Assembly (NCBI RefSeq): GCF_002506585.1
Contig: NZ_DAXW01000016.1
Span: 1-64,000 of the forward strand
Source: Methanoculleus sp. UBA430
Lineage (GTDB): Archaea; Halobacteriota; Methanomicrobia; Methanomicrobiales; Methanoculleaceae
DNA: 64,000 nt
Reading direction: 5' to 3'
Shown here: positions 1-7,366 of the stretch, piece after piece
Layout: the number at the start of each line of letters is the position of its first letter
Numbering within the stretch: position 1 is the stretch's first letter
The notes under the pieces: model-generated
Told to the model about the DNA's origin: nothing
Databases searched by the model: none
What the model saw: the letters and a program-made list of their open reading frames with translations, nothing else
Program-made: the position numbers and the translations under genes

Positions 1-70
1 CGGGGTAAAAGTGGACGGACCAAGGGGGGCAATTCATCCCCACGGCTCAAGCCGGGGGCTTGCTTGCTCA
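1..70 (+). mobile_element. Possible IS200/IS605 (TnpB-type) right-end remnant
   Basis: The sequence has a GGCAATTCATCCCC stretch followed by a short C-rich/G-rich hairpin (roughly 38-59) and a GCTTGCTTGC tail. That layout resembles the right ends of tnpB-carrying IS200/IS605 elements. The element body would lie left of the window and cannot be seen. This is recognition from memory of such ends, not an alignment. Confidence 0.35.
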
Positions 71-131
71 GCTTGAACCCCGGATCTGTAAGGGCGAACC
101 CTTATCCGGGATCCTGCCGGAGTATCTCTCT

Positions 132-728
132 ATGGAAGGACCGGATACGCTTGACGACTACCGGGAGAAGCGGGACTTTGCCCGGACGCCTGAGCCGCCG
201 GGAGAGCCCGGCGCGGCTCGCGGCTTTCCCATCTTTGTCATCCAGAAACACGCCGCGACTTCGCTCCACTACGACTTCCGCCTGGAGGCAGACGGCGTCC
301 TGAAGTCCTGGGCAGTTCCGAAAGGGCCGTCTCTCGACCCGAAGGAGAAGCGCCTTGCCGTCCCCACGGAAGACCACCCCCTCGGCTACGCCGACTTTGA
401 GGGCGTCATCCCGGAGGGGAGTTACGGGGCGGGGACGGTCCTCGTCTGGGACCGGGGGATCTACCGGAACCTCACGCAGAAGGACGGGCAGGAGGTCGGG
501 GTCGTCGAGGGCCTCCGGCGGGGCCACATCTCCGTCTGGATCGAGGGAGAGAAGGTCCGGGGCGGGTATGTCCTCACCCGCTTCCGGACCGGAAAGGGCG
601 AGGCCTGGCTCCTCGTGAAGAAGGACGATGCGGAGGCAGACCCCGGCCGGGACCCGGTCAGAACGGAGCCCCGGTCGGTCGTCTCCGGGCGGACGCTCGA
701 GGAGATAGCCGCAGAGGAGAGTGGATGA
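132..728 (+). CDS. LigD-type DNA 3'-phosphoesterase
   Basis: This is a stand-alone 3'-phosphoesterase domain, the module that in bacterial LigD trims 3'-ribonucleotides and 3'-phosphates at DNA ends before joining. The expected active-site set is visible with correct spacing: His40, His46, Asp48 and Arg50 in a KHAATSLHYDFR block, then His82 and Tyr86 in DHPLGYADFEG. These sit two residues below the known Pseudomonas LigD residues (His42, His48, Asp50, Arg52, His84, Tyr88). That agreement supports the ATG at 132, which has a GGAG upstream, over a TTG at 60 in the same frame. The 198-residue length suits the single-domain archaeal enzymes. No ligase or Ku gene is nearby, so the role in end repair is inferred from the family. 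The stop overlaps the next ATG. Confidence 0.88.
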   Translation: MEGPDTLDDYREKRDFARTPEPPGEPGAARGFPIFVIQKHAATSLHYDFRLEADGVLKSWAVPKGPSLDPKEKRLAVPTEDHPLGYADFEGVIPEGSYGAGTVLVWDRGIYRNLTQKDGQEVGVVEGLRRGHISVWIEGEKVRGGYVLTRFRTGKGEAWLLVKKDDAEADPGRDPVRTEPRSVVSGRTLEEIAAEESG

Positions 729-880
729 CGGGCGAGCCCCTGCCAAGGGGAAGGGTTCCCGATATCCCTGTGGAGATGGGTGAGTTCACCTGCCCGATCT
801 GCGGCAGACAGTACCCCACGCTCGAAGATCTCCACGCCCACGTTCAGCGCGCTCACCGGCACCCTCCGGAGATCCGGTGA
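725..880 (+). CDS. Small C2H2 zinc-finger protein
   Basis: This 51-residue protein begins at an ATGA overlap with the stop of the phosphoesterase gene, so the two are probably translated together. Its C-terminal half is one classical zinc finger: Cys-x2-Cys (CPIC), twelve residues, then His-x4-His (HVQRAH), with an additional His two residues before the first ligand. An internal ATG at 776 would give a 34-residue form that still contains the whole finger. The coupling suggests a DNA-binding partner for the phosphoesterase. That role is inference, since single C2H2 fingers in archaea are mostly uncharacterised. Confidence 0.65.
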   Translation: MTGEPLPRGRVPDIPVEMGEFTCPICGRQYPTLEDLHAHVQRAHRHPPEIR

Positions 881-1365
881 GGGCACCGGCCTGCGGCGGG
901 TCCCGGCCCAAAGCCCCTTCCGGGGGGTGGGACGGAGGACCGGTGTGCGCGGGAGATGGTGGAGGTGCCGGCCTTTGAAGTTGCCGGGAGTTAGCCCCGT
1001 AGTCACCGCCCGGTTGCCTTTCGGTCGGGGTTCTGGCTGGTGCGGGAGTGGAAGTTTTCAAATCCCAACTTAAGGGTTTTTCATCTCTGAAGTGAAACCA
1101 GAAAATAGTACCGGAAAAAGAACTATTTTCTCTGGCCCTGATTGCCCCCGGACCCCCGGAGCGAGAGCTGCTGGAAAGAGGGGATGTCTCAAAAACTTCA
1201 TACCAAGTATAATTTTTGTTTGGTATTTCGCATAACCCCGGCCAAGCAAACCCTGTAAAGTCACCAATTTCAAAATCTGTCAAAAATACGTCACAGAATT
1301 TCAGATACCTCAAGATTGCTCCGGCCTAACCGGGAAATAACGGTTATTTCTCATTAGTCCAATGG
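881..1365. repeat. Gene-poor stretch with two inverted repeats
   Basis: No convincing gene is visible here. An inverted repeat pairs GAAAATAG (1101-1108) with CTATTTTC (1123-1130), with further partial pairing outward into CCA/TGG. A second pairs ATACCAA (1200-1206) with TTGGTAT (1220-1226). The stretch is more AT-rich than its neighbours. They could be terminators or operators for the SpeD-like gene, or debris of lost DNA; the sequence does not decide. Confidence 0.5.
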
Positions 1366-1380
1366 ATAAGTTTAAAATCT
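1366..1380 (+). promoter_or_regulatory. Candidate TATA box for SpeD-like gene
   Basis: An AAGTTTAAAAT stretch about 60 bases before the ATG at 1437 fits an archaeal TATA element. A GGTGAG ribosome-binding site stands just before the start codon. Confidence 0.4.
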
Positions 1381-1436
1381 GAACTATCAAAAATTACAGT
1401 GATCAATCGATCAGAGATCCTCTCGAAGGTGAGATC

Positions 1437-1883
1437 ATGGCTAGTAAAGTAATGACAAACAACGTTGCAGCAAACAACGTTATGGTACAGACAGCGAGCG
1501 ACGCCGAGATCGTTACGCAGTTCAAAGAACGCGGGTGTTGGGGATTGTACACCAGCGTGGATTTGAAGGGATGCGACCCGGCGGCGATCAGGGACGCGGA
1601 GAAGATTCACCAGTTCATCCTTGAACTCTGCGACCTCATCGACATGCACAGGTTCGGCGAACCGCAGATCATTCACTTCGGCCCGTGTGAGAGAGTCGCC
1701 GGATTCTCCATGACCCAGCTCATCGAGACGTCGCTGGTCTCCGGTCACTTCGCGAACGAGACCAATGCGGCCTACCTCGACATCTTCAGCTGCAAAGAAT
1801 ACGAACCTTCGAAGGCAGCAGAGTTTTGCAGGAACTTTTTTGGGGCAGAATCAGCAACCTACCAGGTACTGTTCAGGGACTGA
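1437..1883 (+). CDS. S-adenosylmethionine decarboxylase-like (SpeD fold) proenzyme
   Basis: This 148-residue protein resembles prokaryotic AdoMet decarboxylase (SpeD), which makes its pyruvoyl cofactor by self-cleavage at a serine. Aligned on the ending AAYLDIFSC, Ser99, His104 and Cys119 keep the exact +5 and +20 spacing of the Thermotoga catalytic residues Ser63, His68 and Cys83. The residue before the cleavage serine is Thr98 instead of the usual Glu, and the His-x-Trp-Pro-Glu segment is not conserved. The SVDLKGCD segment near residue 41 suits the N-terminal strand of the fold. It may process and decarboxylate AdoMet for polyamine synthesis, or be one of the SpeD paralogues that act on another amino acid. 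No spermidine synthase is adjacent. Confidence 0.7.
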   Translation: MASKVMTNNVAANNVMVQTASDAEIVTQFKERGCWGLYTSVDLKGCDPAAIRDAEKIHQFILELCDLIDMHRFGEPQIIHFGPCERVAGFSMTQLIETSLVSGHFANETNAAYLDIFSCKEYEPSKAAEFCRNFFGAESATYQVLFRD

Positions 1884-2194
1884 ATACGAACACGGCACCC
1901 GGCGAACGCTTTAACGATAATCTATGACGGCAGAGAGCCGCTGCCATCTCCCATCCGCTTAATCCGGGCCTGCGAAGGGAGGCGGCCCCCACCCTCGATT
2001 TTATGTTTTTCCGGTTTTCTGAAGTTTTTGCCCGTGACCCCCGGGGATCCATGCCCTCTCGATCGATCGGAGACGCTCGCCGTGTCACGACCTCTCCCAG
2101 CACCGGGGGGGACGGGCGGCCGGAGGGCTGTGAAACGTGAACGAGGGCGGAAGTACAGAGAGGATGTTCGCCGGAACCGACTGTACCGATGCCG
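1884..2194. other. Intergenic region, no gene seen
   Basis: This lies between convergent speD-like and frhB genes. There is a small GGCAG/CTGCC hairpin near 1930-1945, and T-rich runs near 2000-2030 that could end speD-like transcription. No ORF here has a recognisable product. Confidence 0.5.
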
Positions 2195-2208
2195 AATAAA
2201 AAAAGTGT
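2195..2208 (-). terminator. T-run terminator of the frh operon
   Basis: On the minus strand a run of seven T residues follows the frhB stop within a few bases, the usual archaeal intrinsic terminator. Confidence 0.6.
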
Positions 2209-3096
2209 TCAGGGGGACTCGTAGGGGTTCCGGAGACCCTTGGGGGTTCCGTCCGCCTTGAGGCCGACTGTCTTGCGTGCATCCACGTTCTTCTGGTTCT
2301 TCGTGATCTTCTCGGTCGCGAGCTTCTTGACGAGGTCGAGGCCGGGCTTGACCTGGTCCATCGGCTTCGTCTCGAAGCAGCCGGCCGCGATGGCGCCGTC
2401 CCAGACTGCGTTACCCTTCATGCTCCGCACAAAGACTGTGCTCCAGCCGTCGGGGCTGCCCACGGACCCGCTGGAGATGTCGGCGAGGTTCCCGACGTAG
2501 TCCAGGCAGACGTTGCAGCCGGGCTGCACGTACTTGTGAATCAGCTTTAAGGGCATCTGGCTGACTGCACCGCGCTCGGTGTAGACCGTGAACTTGCCCT
2601 TGCCGATGTCCATCTTCTTGACGGACTCCATCTTCTGGTTGCAGTGGTCCTCGACGATTGCCTCGAGCGCCTGGTAGGAGAGGTTCTCCATGCAGTAGAT
2701 ACCGAGCGCGAGGGCAATCTTGTCGTCGACGTCGCGCATGCCGATCGGGTAGAGCTGAGCCTTCCGGACAGCCTGGATCTGGCAGGGCACACCGACGATA
2801 CCGACGCGGTCAAGACCGTAGCTGCGGGTCGCTTCCTTGATCAGGTAGAGGTTCGGGCTGATGGTGTAGCGCGTTCCGGCAGCGGCCAGGAGCTCTGCCT
2901 TCGAGGTCGCAACCATGGGCTCGGGTCTCCAGGGCTCATCGCTCGGCCCTGCGACGATGGCACCGTCGATAATGCCCTCTTCAAGCGCGTACGCGAAGAG
3001 CGTCGTGATGATACCGCCGTCCTGGGACTTCTTCAGGATGTCCTTGTCGGTCGAGCGTGCCGAGATCGCGGACTTGTAGTTACCGAGTACGTCCAT
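2209..3096 (-). CDS. frhB: Coenzyme F420 hydrogenase subunit beta
   Basis: FrhB is the FAD- and [4Fe-4S]-containing subunit that passes hydrogen-derived electrons to coenzyme F420 in the cytoplasmic FrhABG complex. The 295-residue product has the family start (MDVLGNYKSAISAR), the conserved SQDGGIITTL region near residue 27, and the GVPCQIQA and GCNVCLDY cysteine motifs for the cluster. I chose the ATG at 3096 because GGTGAG stands just upstream; a GTG nine bases earlier is also in frame and overlaps the frhG stop. It is the last gene of frhADGB and is followed by a T-run terminator. Recognition is firm. Confidence 0.95.
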   Translation of the reverse strand: MDVLGNYKSAISARSTDKDILKKSQDGGIITTLFAYALEEGIIDGAIVAGPSDEPWRPEPMVATSKAELLAAAGTRYTISPNLYLIKEATRSYGLDRVGIVGVPCQIQAVRKAQLYPIGMRDVDDKIALALGIYCMENLSYQALEAIVEDHCNQKMESVKKMDIGKGKFTVYTERGAVSQMPLKLIHKYVQPGCNVCLDYVGNLADISSGSVGSPDGWSTVFVRSMKGNAVWDGAIAAGCFETKPMDQVKPGLDLVKKLATEKITKNQKNVDARKTVGLKADGTPKGLRNPYESP

Positions 3097-3106
3097 TCTT
3101 CTCACC

Positions 3107-4228
3107 TCACTGCATGGCTCCCTTGATGGCGCCCATGATGGCCTCGTAGTTGTTCATGACGTCGAAGTTGAACCAACTCCGCGGGCACTGCGAGTAGCAG
3201 GCGCCGCACTTGATGCACTGGTCGCGGTTCACGTTCGGCTTGCCGTACTCCATGGTGATGGCACGGACCGGGCAGGTGCCGGCGCAGGTTCCGCATCCCA
3301 TGCAGAGCCCCTGGTTGATGACATCGTACATCAGGTCGCAGCCGCAAGCCTCGTTGCCGCGCTGTGCGAGCTGCATCAGCGGGGTCAGGTAGGCGGTCGC
3401 GAGCTGCTTCTGCTCGTCGTTGCCCCGAAGAAGCAGGTAGGCCATGACGGCGACGTTTCTGACTTCCTGGGGGCACGGGGGACAGGACGGGATGTAGAGG
3501 TCAACATCGACGACCTCGCTGATCGGCACGAACGCTTCGTGGCCGGGCTGGTTCCACTGGCCGCCCCGGCAGAACCGGGTGATGTTGCCGTAGGCCGCGC
3601 AGGCGCCGTAGGCGACGAGCACCTTCGACTTGGCCCTTGCCTCTTTCAGTTCCTCTACCGAGAGTTCGTCGTTGAGACAGCAGGAACCCTCGACCAGGCA
3701 CACGTCCATCTCGGGGACGTGGCGTACATCGACCAGGGTCAGTGCATAGACCAGGTCGGCGTAATCATCGAGCAGCTTGAAGAGACCCTCGTAGTTGTCC
3801 GCAAGCGTCACGAGGCATCCCGTACATCCGCTCAGGTGTAATTCACCTATCGTAATCTTATCTGCCACAGGCTTTTCCTCCTTTACAACTTCCACCTTTT
3901 CATCTACAATGACATCAGAGGGCTTCACCGCGGGCTTCTTCTGCGGCTCTGTTGCAGCAGGCTTTGCCTCCGGTTTCACCTCCGGCTTTCCCTCAGGTTT
4001 TCTGTGCGGTTTACTTCTCGCAGTCTTTACCTCGGGCTTTGCCTCAGGCTTCGTCGGCGGCTGGCTTGCAGCAGGCTTTGCCTCGGGCTTCACCTCTGGC
4101 TTCGTCTGCGGCTCGCTCGCCGCTGGTTTCACCTCAGGTTTGCTCTCCGGTTTTGCCTCCGGACTCTCCGGTGGTTTCTCCGGGCGGCGCCCAAAGATGC
4201 GTTCCTTGATGGTTGATAGCAGCCCCAT
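3107..4228 (-). CDS. frhG: Coenzyme F420 hydrogenase subunit gamma with long Pro/Lys/Glu extension
   Basis: FrhG is the small electron-transfer subunit carrying three [4Fe-4S] clusters between the FrhA nickel-iron site and FrhB. From about residue 124 the product is a normal FrhG: SGCTGC (Cys135, Cys138), later cysteines for the proximal cluster, then two ferredoxin motifs (CMGCGTCAGTC and CIKCGACYSQC) near the C-terminus. In front sits an unusual extension of roughly 110-120 residues, opening with MGLLSTIKERIFGRR and then degenerate KPEVKPEAKPAAS-type units rich in Lys, Pro, Glu and Ala. Typical FrhG proteins of about 230-280 residues lack it. The ATG at 4228 has GGAGGA and GGGGT upstream and lies inside frhD, overlapping it by 95 bases. 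There is no good start after the repeats. Confidence 0.93.
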   Translation of the reverse strand: MGLLSTIKERIFGRRPEKPPESPEAKPESKPEVKPAASEPQTKPEVKPEAKPAASQPPTKPEAKPEVKTARSKPHRKPEGKPEVKPEAKPAATEPQKKPAVKPSDVIVDEKVEVVKEEKPVADKITIGELHLSGCTGCLVTLADNYEGLFKLLDDYADLVYALTLVDVRHVPEMDVCLVEGSCCLNDELSVEELKEARAKSKVLVAYGACAAYGNITRFCRGGQWNQPGHEAFVPISEVVDVDLYIPSCPPCPQEVRNVAVMAYLLLRGNDEQKQLATAYLTPLMQLAQRGNEACGCDLMYDVINQGLCMGCGTCAGTCPVRAITMEYGKPNVNRDQCIKCGACYSQCPRSWFNFDVMNNYEAIMGAIKGAMQ

Positions 4229-4694
4229 ATTCTACCCCAATTTCCTCCAGTACGATACGCACTGTTTTGGGAATGGCCTCCTCAACCTCCTCAGTGAGCC
4301 CCAGTTCAAACTCATGGCTCGCGACACGTTTTGGCTGGCACCCGACGATCGTGATATCGATGACGTCCTTTAATCGCTGCAGTGGTTCGGAAAGGTCCCA
4401 CGAATGGGCATCCCGGTAAGAGCCCGGGGGCAGGTCTTCGGGCCGGAGTTTCGTCACATCACCGGGGTTTGCGCCGAAATCGGCGATATCGATGATGATC
4501 AACTTCTTCACCGGCACCTCTGCATCTTCCATCAACGTAAAGAGGAAGTGAGGGGCGCCAAGGCCGGCATCGATCACCTTGACGTTGTCGGGCAGTTGCA
4601 ACTTCTGGAGTTCTTCGACGACTGCAGGGCCGAACCCGTCGTCCCCAAAGAGGGGGTTGCCGCATCCTGCGATCACGATCTCACGGAATAGCAT
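4134..4694 (-). CDS. frhD: F420 hydrogenase maturation protease
   Basis: FrhD is a HycI/HybD-family endopeptidase that removes the C-terminal peptide of FrhA after nickel insertion. The family start is clear: VIAGCGNPLFGDDGFGP carries the Gly-Asn-Pro and acidic metal-ligand residues near 9-24, and there is an IIDIADFGANPGDV segment further on. The 186 residues exceed the usual length of about 160. The surplus is the glycine- and threonine-rich tail that runs 95 bases into frhG in another frame. It starts ten bases after the frhA stop, as expected for frhADGB. Confidence 0.93.
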   Translation of the reverse strand: MLFREIVIAGCGNPLFGDDGFGPAVVEELQKLQLPDNVKVIDAGLGAPHFLFTLMEDAEVPVKKLIIIDIADFGANPGDVTKLRPEDLPPGSYRDAHSWDLSEPLQRLKDVIDITIVGCQPKRVASHEFELGLTEEVEEAIPKTVRIVLEEIGVEYGAAINHQGTHLWAPPGETTGESGGKTGEQT

Positions 4695-4704
4695 GCGTGT
4701 ACGC

Positions 4705-6072
4705 TCACTGAATGAGTTTCTGGGCCACTAATCTCTTGTCTTCGTCGATCACCAGCATGTGCGTCGCACAGGAGACGCAGGGGTCGTATCCACGCATGAC
4801 AACTTCCGCGAGCCGCCAGGGTGCACCGGTCAGTGCACGGCTGCAGGTGGGGAAGTTCCAGGTGGTCGGGACGAGCATCCCGAAGTACTGCACCCGACCG
4901 TCTTTGACCTTGGCCAGGTGGACGTCGGTTCCACGGGGCGCTTCGTTCGCGGCCCATCCCAGGGATCCGTCGCCCTGCGGGATCTCGTCGGCGAGCACCG
5001 ATCCGGAAGTGTCGAGCGCGTCGAGCGCATCGATGATGCCGTAGGCGGTCTCGGGGAACTCCATCTGGCGTGCAACTTGCAGGCCGATGGTGCCCTTCTC
5101 GTCGTAGTTCTTGAAGATGGCCTGACGTGCACGCGGTCCGACCTCGACGGGCTGGCCGTCGTAGAGCGGGACGCCGGTGCAGGCCTCCATCTGGGGCCAG
5201 GCTTTGGTGCCTACGGGGGAGGTGCCGCCGATCGGGTAGTTCGGGTCGGCTTCGTCGATCTCGACTTCGCCCATGTACCAATCCCAGGGGCGGACTTCGG
5301 TGAACCGCTCGGGGAACCACATCGGGGTCTCGTCGAGGCTCGAGCTGCCGTAGACCGGCGCGGTGGCCATGTAGCCCTGGTTGTGGTAGCCGAGTTCCTT
5401 CGGGATCGGGACCTCAACGCCGCCGACCTCAGCCCAGTCGCGCTTCTGGTAGTTCCGGAAGACCGCGATCATGAACTCCATCTGTTCCTGAGCAAGCACC
5501 CTGGATTCCTTCGCGAGATCGTAGATCTTTGCTTTCGCACGCGGGCTGATGTTCTTGTACATGCCGCCGACGCGGGGGTTGCTCGGGTGGATTGCCTCCC
5601 CGCCGACGATCTCACCGATGGTCTGCCCGATCTCACGGAGCCGCTGGATCCGAAGAGCGACGCTCCTGACCGGTTCTTCCTTGGTGAACGGATTGATCTT
5701 CACGTCGGTCCCGGGGATGTACATGTCCGGGAGGGAGAGGATGTTGTGGATGGCGTGGCTGTGCATCCTGTTGGCACACTGCAGGATGTAACGCAGGAGT
5801 TTTGCATCCTCGGGAATCTCGCACCCGATGGAAGCCTCCATCGCTTCGATACCCGCCAGGGTATGCGCAATCGGACAGATACCGCAGACGCGAGATGCGA
5901 TCTTCGGAACCTGCTCCATCGTCTTGCCGATGGCGAGCTTCTCGACACCCCTGACCGGGGTGATACTGAGCCAGTCTCCACGCTCGACGATGCCTTCATC
6001 GTTGACCTTCAGAACGAGCTTTGAGTGGCCTTCATGTCTCGTTGTTGGGGAAATTTCTACAACTTTCGACAA
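4705..6072 (-). CDS. frhA: Coenzyme F420 hydrogenase subunit alpha (NiFe large subunit)
   Basis: FrhA binds the nickel-iron active site that splits hydrogen. Both ligand motifs are present: RVCGICPIAH (Cys63, Cys66) and DPCVSCATHM (Cys432, Cys435). About 20 residues follow the last motif, the tail that FrhD would cleave. The 455-residue length is usual. The reading frame begins MSKVVEISPTTRHEGH, the family N-terminus, and uses a TTG codon at 6072 preceded by GAGGCGAT, close to the Shine-Dalgarno consensus; there is no suitable ATG. This is the first gene of frhADGB, and the enzyme supplies reduced F420 for methanogenesis from CO2. Confidence 0.96.
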   Translation of the reverse strand: MSKVVEISPTTRHEGHSKLVLKVNDEGIVERGDWLSITPVRGVEKLAIGKTMEQVPKIASRVCGICPIAHTLAGIEAMEASIGCEIPEDAKLLRYILQCANRMHSHAIHNILSLPDMYIPGTDVKINPFTKEEPVRSVALRIQRLREIGQTIGEIVGGEAIHPSNPRVGGMYKNISPRAKAKIYDLAKESRVLAQEQMEFMIAVFRNYQKRDWAEVGGVEVPIPKELGYHNQGYMATAPVYGSSSLDETPMWFPERFTEVRPWDWYMGEVEIDEADPNYPIGGTSPVGTKAWPQMEACTGVPLYDGQPVEVGPRARQAIFKNYDEKGTIGLQVARQMEFPETAYGIIDALDALDTSGSVLADEIPQGDGSLGWAANEAPRGTDVHLAKVKDGRVQYFGMLVPTTWNFPTCSRALTGAPWRLAEVVMRGYDPCVSCATHMLVIDEDKRLVAQKLIQ

Positions 6073-6196
6073 CTATATCGCCTCATTCCGATATTATGAT
6101 GTTCTGAACACTATACCGGTGTTACCACACAATTTTGTACTGGAAACGTACGTGAGTACGTCAAGAGGAACTATGAAGAAAACAGAGTTTATACCT

Positions 6197-6240
6197 TTCG
6201 CTTGGGCGAATCCCAGAATATTATGTTATCTATATATAGT
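6197..6240 (-). promoter_or_regulatory. Candidate frh promoter with operator-like palindrome
   Basis: On the minus strand a CTATATATAG TATA-like box (6230-6239) lies about 25 bases before a perfect inverted repeat, TTCGC-4-GCGAA (6197-6210). That repeat would fall on the transcription start, a usual repressor position. The leader to frhA would then be about 130 bases. Other TATA-like sites nearer the start (around 6091-6115) cannot be excluded. Confidence 0.4.
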
Positions 6241-6271
6241 AACACGGAATATCAAAATATATTAACTTTAT

Positions 6272-6282
6272 ATAAAAAAAGT
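6272..6282 (-). terminator. T-run terminator after mptA
   Basis: Seven consecutive T residues on the minus strand lie about 18 bases beyond the mptA stop, separating it from frhADGB. Confidence 0.5.
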
Positions 6283-6297
6283 GCTATAATTTCTGAC

Positions 6298-7242
6298 CTA
6301 CAGCGCGCCTTCGTCCATCTCCGCGACGAGCTCCGCTATCGTCGCCTTTCGCTCCGCATAGGCATTGTGCTGGTGGATGCTCTCTTCATTCGTCTGCTTT
6401 ATAGTAATTACTGAGTCTCCGGGGAGATCCCGGAACTGCGCGATCACTTTGCGGGCCATTTCGCGGACACAGTCCTCGACGAACCGTGGGTTCTTGTGGG
6501 CTTCCATCACCACATAACTCTCGTCGCCCCGCTTGAGAAGTTCGTAAATGCGCGCACTCATGGAATCTTTCAGGATCTTGATGATCTTCTCGAGGCTGAT
6601 GTGCTGGTCGTCGTCGATCTCGATGCAGAGGAACCCCCGCCCGCGCTGGTTATGCGTGGCCATCGGCACCTCTTTGAAGAACGTGTCGATCTTGTCGTCC
6701 GCCACGCCGAGGTTCTCGAGGACATGCAGGGCATGGTCCTTCATGATGTTCTGGGCACAGGGGCAGGCGGTCATCCCGGTCACTTCGGCACCGATGCTCT
6801 TTCGGATGATCGGGTTTCCGTCGTTTCTCTGGGCTACGGCTCTCGCGTGGACATTCACGACCTCATGGCAGCTCGTCTCGCTGACCGGGGTCTCCCGCCG
6901 GACCATGAATTTGCTCCGCATCCTGACCTCGGTCCGCTCGGCGTATTCGTGCCGGTCCAGGAGTTTGCGCGCCACGGCGCTGCAGAGTTCTTCAATCTCC
7001 GTTACGTTCCCATCGATGGCCTGTTGCAGCACGTCATCGATCACCTCGAAATTCCGGGAGAGGTTCGCACCTTTGAGGCTTCCCGGCAGGTCGACGAAGA
7101 CGTCGAACATGGAGATGAAGATGACCGGCCGTTTGCCAGGTCGGGCGACTTCAACAAGTTTTTGAACGTTTTTTACACCCACCCTGGTCAGATTGATACG
7201 GACCTCCGGCAGGCTGGACTGGACATCTGGCAGTTCCATCAC
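6298..7242 (-). CDS. mptA: GTP cyclohydrolase MptA (Fe-dependent, FolE2 type)
   Basis: MptA converts GTP to 7,8-dihydro-D-neopterin 2',3'-cyclic phosphate, the first step of tetrahydromethanopterin biosynthesis in methanogens. The 314-residue protein has the family landmarks: SMFDVFVDLPGSLKGANLSRN near residue 45, the TACPCAQ cysteine motif near residue 157, PMATHNQRGRG near 194, and HQHNAYAERKA near the C-terminus, which hold metal and substrate ligands. Met1 and Met2 are adjacent, so the start is uncertain by one codon. It is upstream of frhA on the same strand but separated by a T-run and a new promoter. Confidence 0.93.
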   Translation of the reverse strand: MMELPDVQSSLPEVRINLTRVGVKNVQKLVEVARPGKRPVIFISMFDVFVDLPGSLKGANLSRNFEVIDDVLQQAIDGNVTEIEELCSAVARKLLDRHEYAERTEVRMRSKFMVRRETPVSETSCHEVVNVHARAVAQRNDGNPIIRKSIGAEVTGMTACPCAQNIMKDHALHVLENLGVADDKIDTFFKEVPMATHNQRGRGFLCIEIDDDQHISLEKIIKILKDSMSARIYELLKRGDESYVVMEAHKNPRFVEDCVREMARKVIAQFRDLPGDSVITIKQTNEESIHQHNAYAERKATIAELVAEMDEGAL

Positions 7243-7315
7243 AAATCCTCAATAATCTATGGTGATCAGAGTTTCTCTTCATCAACCTTAAAATGACCCT
7301 CCCAACAACCGGATC

Positions 7316-7335
7316 ACTTTTATAGTATATTTATC
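7316..7335 (+). promoter_or_regulatory. Candidate TATA box for ilvC
   Basis: CTTTTATAGTATATTTATC stands about 35-50 bases before the ilvC ATG and fits the archaeal BRE/TATA pattern. Confidence 0.5.
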
Positions 7336-7366
7336 AGGTCTGCTGCCCTATCGGAAGTGAGAACCT

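Noticed and set aside
3107..4228. Idea that the FrhG extension is a start-site artefact
   Set aside because: There is a plausible ribosome-binding site and a distinct amphipathic start before the repeats, and no good start codon with a site after them. Proteomic proof is still lacking.
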